DNA of 64,000 nucleotides, taken from assembly GCA_022071945.1 (NCBI GenBank), contig JAJVIN010000028.1:1-64000 (forward strand). Reading direction: 5' to 3'. Source of the stretch: Thermoanaerobaculia bacterium (GTDB taxonomy: Bacteria; Acidobacteriota; Thermoanaerobaculia; UBA5066). This document shows, piece after piece, positions 25,067 through 34,247 of this stretch; the first letter of the stretch is position 1; each line of letters begins with the position of its first letter. Under the pieces are notes generated by a model, which did no database searches, had not been told where the DNA came from, and saw only the letters and a program-made list of their open reading frames with translations. The translations under genes and the position numbers were made by a program.

Positions 25067-25543
25067 TCAGAAAGACACTCTGACGATGCGGGCCTTGTTC
25101 ACCAGGACGATCCTGTCGCCGAGATCGAGAACGACGAAGCGCGACGAAGCATTGAAGATGTCCGACATCCTCGCGCTGCCCTCCGGAGTGACGACGCGAA
25201 GGATCCCGGCGATTTCCTCTCCGGAATCGAGACGCACCCGGACGAGGTCGAACGAGACCCCGACGGGTGGCAGCTCCTGAAGGCCCGGACTGCGGGCCGG
25301 CAAACTGATGTGCCTGACGGCGGCCCGGCAGATCAGGGCGTTCTCGCCCCCTTGCAGACCGAACGGGATGAAGTCCTTCGGTCCCTCCAGGATCGCCTCG
25401 ATCGGGGCAACGCGGCTTTCCCGCCCGAGATCGCGCGGAAGCCAGAAGACCCCTTCAAGGTCCGACCCGTCAGCCATCCGGACCCGGGCCCCGCAAGGCA
25501 CGTTGAGTGAGTCGAGCAGAAGCCCTGTATCTTGAAGAGCCAT
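25067..25543 (-). CDS. Hypothetical protein upstream of the PilT-like gene
   Basis: 158-residue soluble protein that I do not recognise. It is strand-rich, with two similar halves: residues 13-60 (VPCGARVRMADGSDLEGVFWLP) and 95-158 (FDLVRVRLDSGEEIAGILRVV and RFVVLDLGDRIVLVNKARIVRVSF), each a V-R-x-x-D/S-G-x-x-x-x-G-x-x pattern reminiscent of a small beta-barrel repeat. No signal peptide or membrane segment. It begins the group that includes the PilT-like ATPase and may be its partner. ATG start with a TAAGAT box 9 bases upstream and no ribosome site. Confidence 0.72.
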   Translation of the reverse strand: MALQDTGLLLDSLNVPCGARVRMADGSDLEGVFWLPRDLGRESRVAPIEAILEGPKDFIPFGLQGGENALICRAAVRHISLPARSPGLQELPPVGVSFDLVRVRLDSGEEIAGILRVVTPEGSARMSDIFNASSRFVVLDLGDRIVLVNKARIVRVSF

Positions 25544-25604
25544 TCCGGACAGATCTTATCGGTTTTCAGGGCGCCCGCCCCGCCTGTGTGATGGCGAAAA
25601 AGAA

Positions 25605-25638
25605 GAACGCCCGGAACCTTTGACGGCGCCGGGCGTTC
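25605..25638 (-). terminator. Rho-independent terminator of surface protein 1
   Basis: GAACGCCCGG and CCGGGCGTTC form a perfect 10-bp stem with a 14-base loop, 23 bases after the stop of the surface-protein gene. On the minus strand it is followed by TTCTTTTTC, the expected U-tract. Confidence 0.8.
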
Positions 25639-25660
25639 GAAACGCTGGTTCAGATACGGA

Positions 25661-28600
25661 TCATGGATTCGGGACGAGCCCGGAGATACGGGCCAGGAAC
25701 TCCCCGACCTCGGCGCGCGTCAGGGTGCTCGACGGACAGAACGTGAGGTTCGCCCCGATGGCACCCCCACAGCCCGCCGTCGTCCGGTCTGAGAAGGCGA
25801 CGTTCGCCTCGCGGCGCGGCCAGTTGGCAACCTGCATTCCGGGATCCGCCCAGCCCACGCAGCTCGGCCACGCGGCCACGCAGCCCGGGTCATACGAGCC
25901 AATCGTTGCGAGGTAGCCCGCCAGGGACGAGCCGTACTTCAACCTCATCAGGAACGTCACCATCTCGGCGCGGGTCAGGGTGTTGTTCGGCAGGTAGCAG
26001 TAGCCTCCCTTGAGGCTGCACGGAGAGCCGACCGTCACGCCCCACGCCTTGATCCAGTGGATGTAGAGCCACTGCGGGTGAGAGCAGGCCACGTCGGGGA
26101 AATCGGTCGAGGCGCCGGTGTCGGGGTCCGTCAAGCAGACTTCCGGCGGAACGCTCGTCAGACCCGTCCGCCACCACTGGTAGGCCTTGGCCAGGTACTG
26201 GGCCACCATGGCACGACTGACGGCCTGGGCCGGCAAGAACTGCGGCCCAGCGGTGACCGCGTCGGCATCGGCCTCCATGATCCCCTCGTCGGCGACTCTG
26301 GAGGAAGACAGGAAGTAGTAGTCGTTCTCAAGGACATCCGTGAAGGCCCGCACGACGAGCGCCTGCAGCAGGCGCCCGCGGTCTTCCGTGCCGGTCGTGT
26401 TGAAGCCGACGTCATAGAAGCCAGCCGGTGCCGTGGCGATGGGCGTCACGATCCCGGAGACGGACGTGAGGCCAAAGGCTGTGTTCTGCGGGACGAAGCC
26501 GGGCTCACCCGCGAGGTCCGCGAAGACCACGGTGTTCTGGAAGAACGGGTTCAGGCCGGTCAGCGTGAAGGCCGCGGCGGCGCCGTAGCGATTGAGAACC
26601 CACGGCGTGAACCCAACGAGAGTCTGGGTCGCTCCATCGACCGCCGTCGACAACGTCCGAACCTCGGAGGAGACGGCCGCGAGGTTTCCGCAACCCGGAT
26701 ACGCAATGACCTTCCACGAGTACGTGGAATTGGCATTCAGATTCACGTCGAGAGACGTCTGCGGCGCGTAGACGGCCGCGTAGCGGGCCAGCGGGGTCGC
26801 GCCCTGATAAATATAGACGTCGTAGTGAGAGGCGCCGGGCATCGGCTGCCACTGCAGGGTGACCTTTCGCGGCAGGAACGTCGCCCCGTTGGCCGGCTGG
26901 ACGAGAACCGGCGCAAACCCGGTCCAGGGGCAGGCGCCCGTCGTGAACGACCAGACCGGCGACGGCGAGGTGTTGCACGCGGTCGTCGAGGTGACGCGCC
27001 AGTAGTAGGTCGTGTTGGCGAGCCACGTCGGAAGAGTCGCCGTGTTCTTGTCCGTGTTGATCAGCCGCTTCTCGGGCGGATTCACGGTGTCGAAGTAGAC
27101 GATCTTCTCGTCGTCCTGAATTCCCGTGTTCGACCACGAGAGCGACGAGGCGACCACGTTCGTCGAGTTGTGCGCGGGAGACGGATTGGCCGCGGCGAAC
27201 GTCGGCGCGGCGATCTCGACAACCGTCGAGGAGAGGTCGGACCAGCAACCGTTCACATAAGCCTGGGCGTAGTAGCGTCCCGAGAGATCGGAGGGCGCGG
27301 CATAGACCGTCGGATTCTGGAGGCTCGACGACCAGTTGTTGGGCCCGGTCCAGCGGTACATCGTCGGATTCGGTCCGCCCGAGACGTTGGTCGCGTAGAG
27401 CTGGAGCGCGCTCCCCTCGCAGATCGGCGAGTTGCTCGAGGCCAGCGGCGCGACCGGCAGCGGATTCACCGTGACGGTCGTGCACCCCGGCGCGGACGTG
27501 CAGCCCGGCGCGGAAACGGTCACGCAGTAGAGGCCGTTGAGGGCGATCGTGGCGTTCGGGAACGAAACCTCGCGGGTCGTGGCCGTGAAGCCGTTCGGCC
27601 CGGTCCATGAGTACGTGACGGTCACGCCTGCCGGCACGGTCAACGCCGGGGTGGAGAGCGTGACGGTCGACCCTTCACACGCGGGCGTGTTCGAAGTCGC
27701 GGTGGCGGTGGCGGGAATGACCAAGACCTGCTTCGTTTCCTCGACCGTGCACGCGCCGCGCGTGACCGTGGCCGTCAGGGTCACGATTCCGCTCGCGGGT
27801 GCCTGGAAGACCAGGGTGGGCGTGTTGAGGGGTCCCTCGGCGACCGCGCCGCCGGTGAGCGTCCATGCGTAAGAGGCTCCGGCGCCGGCATCGGGAACGC
27901 TCGCGACATTCCCGGAGCTCTCGGCGCAGACGGAGACGGGAGCCGTGATGGTCGCGACGGGCCGGGCGTCGACCTGGACGGTCACTCCTTGCGGAACGCT
28001 CGTACAGCCATTCGCGGTGACGGCAACCCAGTAGGTCCCGGAGGCCGCGGGCGTGGCCGAGAGGATGATGGGGTTCTGCTGCGTGGATGTGAAGCCATTC
28101 GGGCCAGTCCAGAGGTAGGTGGCCCCGGCAACCGTGTCGGCGGTGAGGACGAGAGTGCTTCCCTCGCAGATGGGAGCGTTCGAGGCCGGATTCGGGGAGG
28201 GATTCCCACAGCAGTCGTACAGGCCCAAGCCGAGACTCCAGGAGTCCAACGTCCCGGTGCCGCCGGCCGCGTTGTCGATGATCGTCAGCGTCCACGATCC
28301 GTTGGTGCTCTCACCTCGGAACACATCCAGTCCGGACTCAGGGGTGAGGCTCGGCTCGGGAATGCCGCTGACGAACGTCGGCGGGTTCTCGGTGACGAGC
28401 TTGAGCCCGGAGTCGGACCACGTCGTCCCGTTGAACAGGTCGACGTTGGCTCCGCCGTTGCCCGAGGTCAGGACGGCCTGCGAGCCAGACGGAGACGACA
28501 GCCGAATGGTCAGCTGTCCAGGAGCGGCATGGCGGAGGTTCGTGAGGACGAATGCCTGGCCGATTCGCGGGTTCCCCGGGAGATTCAGCGTCAAGACTAT

Positions 28601-29356
28601 CCCTGCGGATCCCCCATCCGGTATGGTCACGGGCGTCAGCGAGTCGAACGACGCCGCCCCGATCACGGGCAGCGAGGGGACGGTCGTGACGGTGAGCGTC
28701 CAGTTGTGGATGACGCCCGTGTTCGGAGCAACGAGGTCCGTGACCTCGAGAGTCCAGTTGCCGACCGCGGAACCGCCCAGAAGCCCGCTCAGCGGCTGCC
28801 GCGGTGCCACGACGGGCGCCGGGACGTTGTCGACATAGGCGTAGTCCGTGACGGGGATCGGGTTGTGGGGCGGATTGATGCTCCCACCCTGGTTGTCGAA
28901 CACGGTGGGGTTGAGGGTGTTATAGAACGGCCCCCCATCCCTGTCGGCAAGCAGGATCGGTCCGCCAAAGGGCGGGTACAGCACGACCCGGAGCTGATTC
29001 GTGACGGGGTGGGCGAGCTCCACGCGGACGTCGATGTCCCAAATGACGGGATTCGTCGTTCCCGCCACCAGGATCGTGCTGGTCGCCGGCGCGCCTGGAG
29101 GATCGGGAATCCCGACGTCCAGTGCAGGGGCGTTGAAGGACTGCGTCGCCGCGACGCCACAGGCGGGACCGACCGGAGGCGCCGCGTCAAGCGACGGGAG
29201 CTCCGCGCCCGCGCGGGCGCTGAAGGTTTTCGTCCACGCTGGCCCGGCCGGCGAGGCAGGGAATGAGGCCCCCTGAACCCACGAAGACTGAAGGGACCAA
29301 GAACCGAGCAGCAGGGCCACTCCTGCCGTGATCATCGAGCGGTACGACGTCCGCAT
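25661..29356 (-). CDS. Large secreted surface protein: P-domains, Ig-like repeats, FN3-like and SLH-like C-terminus
   Basis: 1231-residue exported protein. Signal peptide at 1-29 (ending SSWVQGA). Two proprotein-convertase P-like domains follow: one near 75-215 (DIDVRVELAHPVTNQLRVVL, NWTLEVTDL) and one near 225-375 (GQLTIRLSSPSG, GSWTLTIIDNAAGGTGTLDSW). Then come several Ig/PKD-like repeats, each with C-x-G-S-x-x-x-L or YxWTGPNGF motifs (about 380-700), fibronectin-like sections with TTYYWRV and MPGASHYDVYI (about 720-900), and a C-terminal module from about 1000 with three SLH-like halves ending in SRAMVAQYLAKA, TRAEMVTFLMRL and TRAEVGEFLARI. Start ATG 29356 has GGAGAGGG upstream. Probably surface-displayed; it shares its C-terminal half with the protein at 46643-50977. 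Confidence 0.85.
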   Translation of the reverse strand: MRTSYRSMITAGVALLLGSWSLQSSWVQGASFPASPAGPAWTKTFSARAGAELPSLDAAPPVGPACGVAATQSFNAPALDVGIPDPPGAPATSTILVAGTTNPVIWDIDVRVELAHPVTNQLRVVLYPPFGGPILLADRDGGPFYNTLNPTVFDNQGGSINPPHNPIPVTDYAYVDNVPAPVVAPRQPLSGLLGGSAVGNWTLEVTDLVAPNTGVIHNWTLTVTTVPSLPVIGAASFDSLTPVTIPDGGSAGIVLTLNLPGNPRIGQAFVLTNLRHAAPGQLTIRLSSPSGSQAVLTSGNGGANVDLFNGTTWSDSGLKLVTENPPTFVSGIPEPSLTPESGLDVFRGESTNGSWTLTIIDNAAGGTGTLDSWSLGLGLYDCCGNPSPNPASNAPICEGSTLVLTADTVAGATYLWTGPNGFTSTQQNPIILSATPAASGTYWVAVTANGCTSVPQGVTVQVDARPVATITAPVSVCAESSGNVASVPDAGAGASYAWTLTGGAVAEGPLNTPTLVFQAPASGIVTLTATVTRGACTVEETKQVLVIPATATATSNTPACEGSTVTLSTPALTVPAGVTVTYSWTGPNGFTATTREVSFPNATIALNGLYCVTVSAPGCTSAPGCTTVTVNPLPVAPLASSNSPICEGSALQLYATNVSGGPNPTMYRWTGPNNWSSSLQNPTVYAAPSDLSGRYYAQAYVNGCWSDLSSTVVEIAAPTFAAANPSPAHNSTNVVASSLSWSNTGIQDDEKIVYFDTVNPPEKRLINTDKNTATLPTWLANTTYYWRVTSTTACNTSPSPVWSFTTGACPWTGFAPVLVQPANGATFLPRKVTLQWQPMPGASHYDVYIYQGATPLARYAAVYAPQTSLDVNLNANSTYSWKVIAYPGCGNLAAVSSEVRTLSTAVDGATQTLVGFTPWVLNRYGAAAAFTLTGLNPFFQNTVVFADLAGEPGFVPQNTAFGLTSVSGIVTPIATAPAGFYDVGFNTTGTEDRGRLLQALVVRAFTDVLENDYYFLSSSRVADEGIMEADADAVTAGPQFLPAQAVSRAMVAQYLAKAYQWWRTGLTSVPPEVCLTDPDTGASTDFPDVACSHPQWLYIHWIKAWGVTVGSPCSLKGGYCYLPNNTLTRAEMVTFLMRLKYGSSLAGYLATIGSYDPGCVAAWPSCVGWADPGMQVANWPRREANVAFSDRTTAGCGGAIGANLTFCPSSTLTRAEVGEFLARISGLVPNP

Positions 29357-29454
29357 GACCCTCTCCTTTCCCGCAAAGAGCTGGGCACGAATCATAAGAT
29401 CCTAGTAAGGCCAAGAAACGATAACACGTGGTTTTGGGGAACGAAAGTGAAGGA

Positions 29455-32400
29455 TCACGAGACCGCGGCCGTCTTTTCCGCGCCGGACCGGGTTCCGGAC
29501 GCTCCCGGGCGGCCCCCCTCGACCCTCACGGCCTCGGCAAGAAGCGCGTCCTGCTCGACCTGAAAGACAAAGTGAGATCCGGGAGCGGGTGAGGCGAGGG
29601 GCCTCCTCCCGATGTATCGGAGCGCTCTCCCGGCGGGCACTCCCGAAACGAGGCCATCCAGGAACTGCTCCCTGACGAACCTCCAGGCTCCCATGTTCCT
29701 CGGCTCTTCCTGCACGTAGACGAGCTCAGCGGCTTGGGGATACCGGCAGAGAGTCTGGCCGAGGAGCTCTCCCGGGAAGGGATAGAACTCCTCGAGCCGC
29801 ACGATGGCCACGTCGTCTCGTCCGTGCTTTTCCCGGGCCGCGATCAGCTCATAGATGACCTTCCCGCTGGCGATGACGACGCGCCTCACCCTCTCCCGGC
29901 CCGTCTTCTGGAACTCCGGGTCGTCCAAAACGGGGCGGAACGTCCCGCCGAGAAGCTCATCGATCGACGAGACCGCCTTCGGGCTTCTCAGGAGGCTCTT
30001 CGGGGACATCAGGATCAACGGCTTGCGCGTCTCCCCCGCCATTTGGCGCAGGAGCGCGTGGTGGTACTGGGCGGGTGTCGAGAGGTTTGCGACTCTGAGA
30101 TTGTCCTCGGCGCACAGCGTCAGGAACCGCTCCAGCCGCGCCGAGGAGTGCTCGGGCCCCTGGCCTTCCTGGCCGTGAGGCAGGAGCAAGACGAGACCGC
30201 ATCGCTGCCCCCACTTCTGCTCCGAGCCCGAGATGAACTGGTCGATGATGACCTGCCCTCCGTTGGCGAAGTCGCCGAATTGCGCCTCCCACAGAACGAG
30301 GGTCGAGGGGTCGACGATGGCGTAGCCGAACTCGAAGCCCATGACCGCATTCTCGGAGAGAAGGCTGTCGATGACGTCGAATCGGGCCTGCGGCCCGCCC
30401 AGGTGGTTGAGCAGGGTGATCTCCTTGCCGGTCTGGTAGTCGTCGAGAACCGCATGGCGATGCGAGAAGGTTCCCCGGCCGGAATCCTGTCCGGAGAGGC
30501 GCACGGGCGTCCCCGAAAGGAGGAGCTTGCCGAAGGCGAGCGCTTCCGCGCCCGCCCAGTCGATCTCCGGGCGGCCGCTCCCGAACTCGGCACGCCTCTT
30601 CAGCAGGGGCCGGAGCTTCGGGTGGAGCTCGAACCCGTCGGGAACCGTCGAGATCGCCCGGATGACTTTCTCCAGGATCTCCCGGGCGCTCTCCGTGACC
30701 TCGATGCGGGGTGCCGGAGGCGCCGCCAGCGAATCGATCCCGTGCGTCTTCTTCTTCTCGTCCGAGAGCTTGTCGTACGCCGTTTCCAGTTCCTTCCTGC
30801 ACGAATCCCAGAGCGCCTCGATCTCGGGCTGGGTCACGACGCCCGACTTAGCGAGGCTCTCCCCGTACAGGCGCGCGATCGAAGCGTGGTTCTTGATCTT
30901 CTGGTAGAGGAGCGGCTGGGTATAGGAGGGCTCGTCGCCCTCGTTGTGCCCGTAGCGGCGATAGCAGACCATGTCGATGACCACGTCGTGCCGGAAGGCC
31001 TTGCGGTACTCGACGGCCAGATCGACCGCCTGCATGACGGCCTCGGGATCGTCGCCGTTGACGTGGAAGATGGGCGCCTGGACCATCTTCGCCACGTCCG
31101 TGCAGTAGGGCGTGGAGCGGGCATCGTCCGGATCGGTCGTGAAGCCAATCTGGTTGTTCACGACGATGTGGATCGTCCCGCCCGTCCTGTACCCATCGAG
31201 CTCGCACATGTTGAAGGTCTCGGCAACGATTCCCTGGCCCGCGAACGCGGCGTCCCCGTGGATGAGAACGGGCCAGACGCGCATCCGTTCCGTGTCGCCG
31301 CAGCGCTCTTGCTTGGCGCGAACCATGCCCTCCACCACCGGATCGACGAACTCGAGGTGGGAGGGGTTGGGGGAGACGGCGACCTTCAGCGCCGAGCCGC
31401 ACAGAGCCTCGTGGATCCCCGTGGCCCCGAGGTGGTACTTGACATCCCCCGATCCCTGGAATGTCAGGTCCGGCACCTCCTCGAACTCGGCGAAGATCTG
31501 CTGGACGGGCTTTTTCACGACCGTGGTCAGGACGGTGAGCCGTCCACGGTGGGGCATGCCCATGATGATCTCCTCGGCGCCGTTCTCGGCGGCCCGGTCG
31601 AGGAGCCTCGTCAGGAGCGGGATGGCGGCCTCTCCGCCCTCGAGGGAGAAGCGCTTGTGCCCGACATACTTGGCATGGAGGAACTTCTCGAAGCTCTCGG
31701 CCTCGATGAGGCGGGAGAGGATCCGTCGACGGTAGGCGCCATCGAGCGCCGGCTTATTCCGGCACGACTCCATCCGGTCCATCAGCCAGCTCTTCTGGAC
31801 CGGGTCCTGGATGTTCATGAACTCCGCGCCGATCTTGGCGCAGTAGGTCTCCCTCAGGACCTCCAAGATTTCCCTCAGCGTGGCTTGATCGGTTCCGCCG
31901 AGACCATTGGTGATGAAGATCCGGTCCAAGTCCCAGATCGTGTAGCCGAACGTCGCGGGATCCAGCTCCGCGTGGTACCTCACCGAGTCCTTGCCCAGGG
32001 GGTCGAGATCCGCGATCAGGTGGCCCCGGACCCTGTAGAAGTTGATGAGCGGGAGGATTCGGGCCTGTTTCTCGACCGCCTCGAGCTTGGAGGACGTCCT
32101 GAAAAACGGAGGGTTCTTGTCGGTCTCCCACCGGATCGGGCGGTGCGGAATCCTCAGGTCGGCAAAGAGGCGCTCGTAGAACTCCTCGGACCCCAGCAGG
32201 AGCTCCTGGACCGTCGCGAGAAACGAACCCGATTCGGCTCCCTGGATGATCCGGTGGTCGTAGGTCGAGGTGAGGGTGATGACCCTCGAGATCCCCAGGC
32301 TGGCCACGAGCTGCTCAGGGAGCGCCTGGTACTCGGCCGGGTAGCCGACGACACCCGTTGCCAGGATCGTCCCCTGGCCGGGCATGAGCCTCGGCGCCGA

Positions 32401-33216
32401 GGCTGTCGTGCCGAGCGTGCCGGGATTCGTGAGGGAAATCGTGGTGTTGGCGTAGGCATCCGGGTCGAGGGTTCCCTTGCGGGCCTTGCCGATGAGCTGA
32501 TCGTAGGCTGCCAGGAACTCGCCGAAGTTCATCGACTCCACGTTCTTGATGTTCGGAACGAGGAGACTCCGGCTCCCGTCCCTTTTCGTGACGTCGACGG
32601 CGACTCCGAAGTTGACGGCGCCCTTCCTGATGCGCACCGGCTTGCCGTCTTGCTCGCCGTAGGCATCGTTCATGACCGGGTGCTTCTTCAGGGCCTTGAC
32701 GACGGCCCAGGCCACCAGGTGCGTGAACGAGACTTTTGTCTGTCCCTTCAACTCGCGGTGCTGATTGATGACCCTCCGGTTCTCCTCCATGGTCTTGACC
32801 GGAAAGACCCGCTGGGATGTCGCGGTCGGAATCGCGAGGGAAGCTTCCATGTTCCGTGCGATCGTCGCGGCGGCGCCGGCGAGCGCGAGGACCTCGTCCC
32901 CCGGACGGGGCGCTGGAGGCGTGAACCGGGGGGCCGAGGGCGCCGGGGCCGCTGCTTCGGGGGCGGGCGGGAGCTGGCGGGGCGGCGCGGGCTCCGCGAT
33001 CCGGGGAATCGAGGGAACGGCCGGGGCTTCCCGTCCGGCACCTTCCTCCGTCAGCCGGGCCCTGACTCCTCGCTCGAGGCCGCTGAAGCTTGCCCTCCAG
33101 CTTTCGCCGACGCTTCCGGGGTCGACGCAGTACTGCGCGTAGAGATCCAGGGCAAGAGGAGCGTTCTCTCCGAAGGCAGTGGCAATGGCATCCGTCATCG
33201 CGAATCGCGTATCCAT
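29455..33216 (-). CDS. kgd: Multifunctional 2-oxoglutarate dehydrogenase E1 with fused E2 acyltransferase domain
   Basis: 1253-residue TCA-cycle enzyme that decarboxylates 2-oxoglutarate. Order: short N-terminal E1 tail (about 10-40), Pro/Ala-rich linker (about 65-115), an E2 catalytic domain (about 125-370) with the acyltransferase motif STYDHRIIQGAESG, then the full ThDP-dependent E1 part: ERFLHAKYVGHKRFSLEG-like segment, MGMPHRGRLTVL, GDAAFAGQGIVAETFNM with the metal-binding NNQIGF, and a C-terminal transketolase-like pyrimidine domain. No lipoyl domain is present. This is the architecture of mycobacterial Kgd. ATG 33216 is chosen because AAAGGA lies 6 bases upstream and the protein begins with DAIATAFGENAPLALDLYAQY. 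An E3 and a lipoyl donor must be encoded elsewhere. Confidence 0.93.
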   Translation of the reverse strand: MDTRFAMTDAIATAFGENAPLALDLYAQYCVDPGSVGESWRASFSGLERGVRARLTEEGAGREAPAVPSIPRIAEPAPPRQLPPAPEAAAPAPSAPRFTPPAPRPGDEVLALAGAAATIARNMEASLAIPTATSQRVFPVKTMEENRRVINQHRELKGQTKVSFTHLVAWAVVKALKKHPVMNDAYGEQDGKPVRIRKGAVNFGVAVDVTKRDGSRSLLVPNIKNVESMNFGEFLAAYDQLIGKARKGTLDPDAYANTTISLTNPGTLGTTASAPRLMPGQGTILATGVVGYPAEYQALPEQLVASLGISRVITLTSTYDHRIIQGAESGSFLATVQELLLGSEEFYERLFADLRIPHRPIRWETDKNPPFFRTSSKLEAVEKQARILPLINFYRVRGHLIADLDPLGKDSVRYHAELDPATFGYTIWDLDRIFITNGLGGTDQATLREILEVLRETYCAKIGAEFMNIQDPVQKSWLMDRMESCRNKPALDGAYRRRILSRLIEAESFEKFLHAKYVGHKRFSLEGGEAAIPLLTRLLDRAAENGAEEIIMGMPHRGRLTVLTTVVKKPVQQIFAEFEEVPDLTFQGSGDVKYHLGATGIHEALCGSALKVAVSPNPSHLEFVDPVVEGMVRAKQERCGDTERMRVWPVLIHGDAAFAGQGIVAETFNMCELDGYRTGGTIHIVVNNQIGFTTDPDDARSTPYCTDVAKMVQAPIFHVNGDDPEAVMQAVDLAVEYRKAFRHDVVIDMVCYRRYGHNEGDEPSYTQPLLYQKIKNHASIARLYGESLAKSGVVTQPEIEALWDSCRKELETAYDKLSDEKKKTHGIDSLAAPPAPRIEVTESAREILEKVIRAISTVPDGFELHPKLRPLLKRRAEFGSGRPEIDWAGAEALAFGKLLLSGTPVRLSGQDSGRGTFSHRHAVLDDYQTGKEITLLNHLGGPQARFDVIDSLLSENAVMGFEFGYAIVDPSTLVLWEAQFGDFANGGQVIIDQFISGSEQKWGQRCGLVLLLPHGQEGQGPEHSSARLERFLTLCAEDNLRVANLSTPAQYHHALLRQMAGETRKPLILMSPKSLLRSPKAVSSIDELLGGTFRPVLDDPEFQKTGRERVRRVVIASGKVIYELIAAREKHGRDDVAIVRLEEFYPFPGELLGQTLCRYPQAAELVYVQEEPRNMGAWRFVREQFLDGLVSGVPAGRALRYIGRRPLASPAPGSHFVFQVEQDALLAEAVRVEGGRPGASGTRSGAEKTAAVS

Positions 33217-33295
33217 GGAAATCCTTTCTCGCCGGGACCTGACCAGAAGGCGGCCTGCCGGCCGCGCCTGGCGGCGGGTCCCCAAGGAATCTCAC

Positions 33296-33301
33296 ATCAT
33301 A
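33296..33301 (-). promoter_or_regulatory. Possible -10 box (TATGAT) for the oxoglutarate dehydrogenase gene
   Basis: TATGAT on the minus strand lies about 80 bases before the ATG in the 155-base divergent spacer shared with the pantothenate kinase gene. No convincing -35 element was found. Confidence 0.3.
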
Positions 33302-33371
33302 CTTCGGCGGGACCAGGGCCCGGGCTTCCCCCGGCCGGTCACGCGCGCGACTCTCCCTGAGAGAATCGCCC

Positions 33372-34247
33372 GTGATGAAGAGTCCACCCGAGCCGGCCGC
33401 GGACATCGGATTCGATCTCGGTGCCACCCTGGCGAAGGCGGTGATCGTCGACGAGGGCCAGCCCCTCTCGTCGTTCCGGACATTCGTTTGCCGCTCGGAC
33501 GACTCGCTCGCGATCTCGAGCTTCCTGTCGGTCCACTCGCCCGCGAAGGTCGCCGTGACAGGCGGAGGCGCCCACGGCGTCCTGCACGAGACGGGTGACG
33601 GACGGACCGGGCGGCAAGACGAGTTCGCGAGCCTCACGGAGGGGAGCCGGATCCTCCTGGAGAAGTCCTCGCCCGAGGTCTCCGACCCGTTCCTTCTCGT
33701 TTCCCTGGGCACCGGAACCTCCGTCCTGGCGGTTTTCCGCTCCCGGGAGTCCTTCCGGGCGGGCGGGACCGCGGTCGGCGGAGGCACCATCCGCGGGCTC
33801 GGGGAACTGATCCTCGGCACCGATGACTTCGAGGAGCTGACGCGACTCGCTCGCTCTGGAGACAGAAAGAAAGTGGATCTCCTCGTCGGGGATCTGTACC
33901 CGCCGGGCCAGATCGCCCTGATGCCGAACCTGACCGCGGCCAACTTCGGCCGGATCCGCTCGAGGAGCGCCCCGGACCTCGCGGCGGCTGTTCTCGGTCT
34001 CGTGGGAGAGACCGTCGCCCTCATGGCGGGCGCCCTGGGGAGAGCGGTCTCGGCGGAGCACCCCGTCGCTCCCCTGGACGTCGTCTACGCCGGCTCGACC
34101 CTGAGGCACAACCCCGTCCTCGAAGAGGTGCTCCTGACCGTTTCCGCCCTCATGGGACTCAGGCCCCGCATCCTCCCGAGAGGAGAGTTCTCAGCCGCTC
34201 TCGGCGCGCTGTCCCTGGCTCGAAAGCAGGAGGTCCGATCGACATGA
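33372..34247 (+). CDS. coaW: Type II pantothenate kinase
   Basis: Kinase that phosphorylates pantothenate, the first step of coenzyme A synthesis, of the eukaryote/Staphylococcus-like type II family. The 291-residue protein shows IGFDLGATLAKAVIVD at 11-26, VAVTGGGAHGVL near 60-71, EFASLTEGSRILLEK near 83-97, LVSLGTGTSVLAV near 108-120, GGTAVGGGTIRGLGELILG near 130-148, then GDRKKVDLLVGDLYPP and YAGSTLRHNPVLEEVL. This is close in layout to S. aureus CoaW, which is feedback-resistant to CoA. The start could be GTG 33372 or the adjacent ATG 33375. Its stop overlaps the SDR start as ATGA. Confidence 0.88.
   Translation: MMKSPPEPAADIGFDLGATLAKAVIVDEGQPLSSFRTFVCRSDDSLAISSFLSVHSPAKVAVTGGGAHGVLHETGDGRTGRQDEFASLTEGSRILLEKSSPEVSDPFLLVSLGTGTSVLAVFRSRESFRAGGTAVGGGTIRGLGELILGTDDFEELTRLARSGDRKKVDLLVGDLYPPGQIALMPNLTAANFGRIRSRSAPDLAAAVLGLVGETVALMAGALGRAVSAEHPVAPLDVVYAGSTLRHNPVLEEVLLTVSALMGLRPRILPRGEFSAALGALSLARKQEVRST

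Noticed and set aside
32735-32750. Copy of the array core GGGACAGACA in reverse orientation inside the oxoglutarate dehydrogenase gene
   Set aside because: It encodes the conserved KGQTKVSF segment of the E2-like domain, so it is a chance match. Shorter matches near 16454 and 51115 are also isolated.
29734-33360. 1208-residue open frame on the plus strand
   Set aside because: Antisense shadow of the oxoglutarate dehydrogenase gene, with a translation typical of high-GC opposite-strand sequence.
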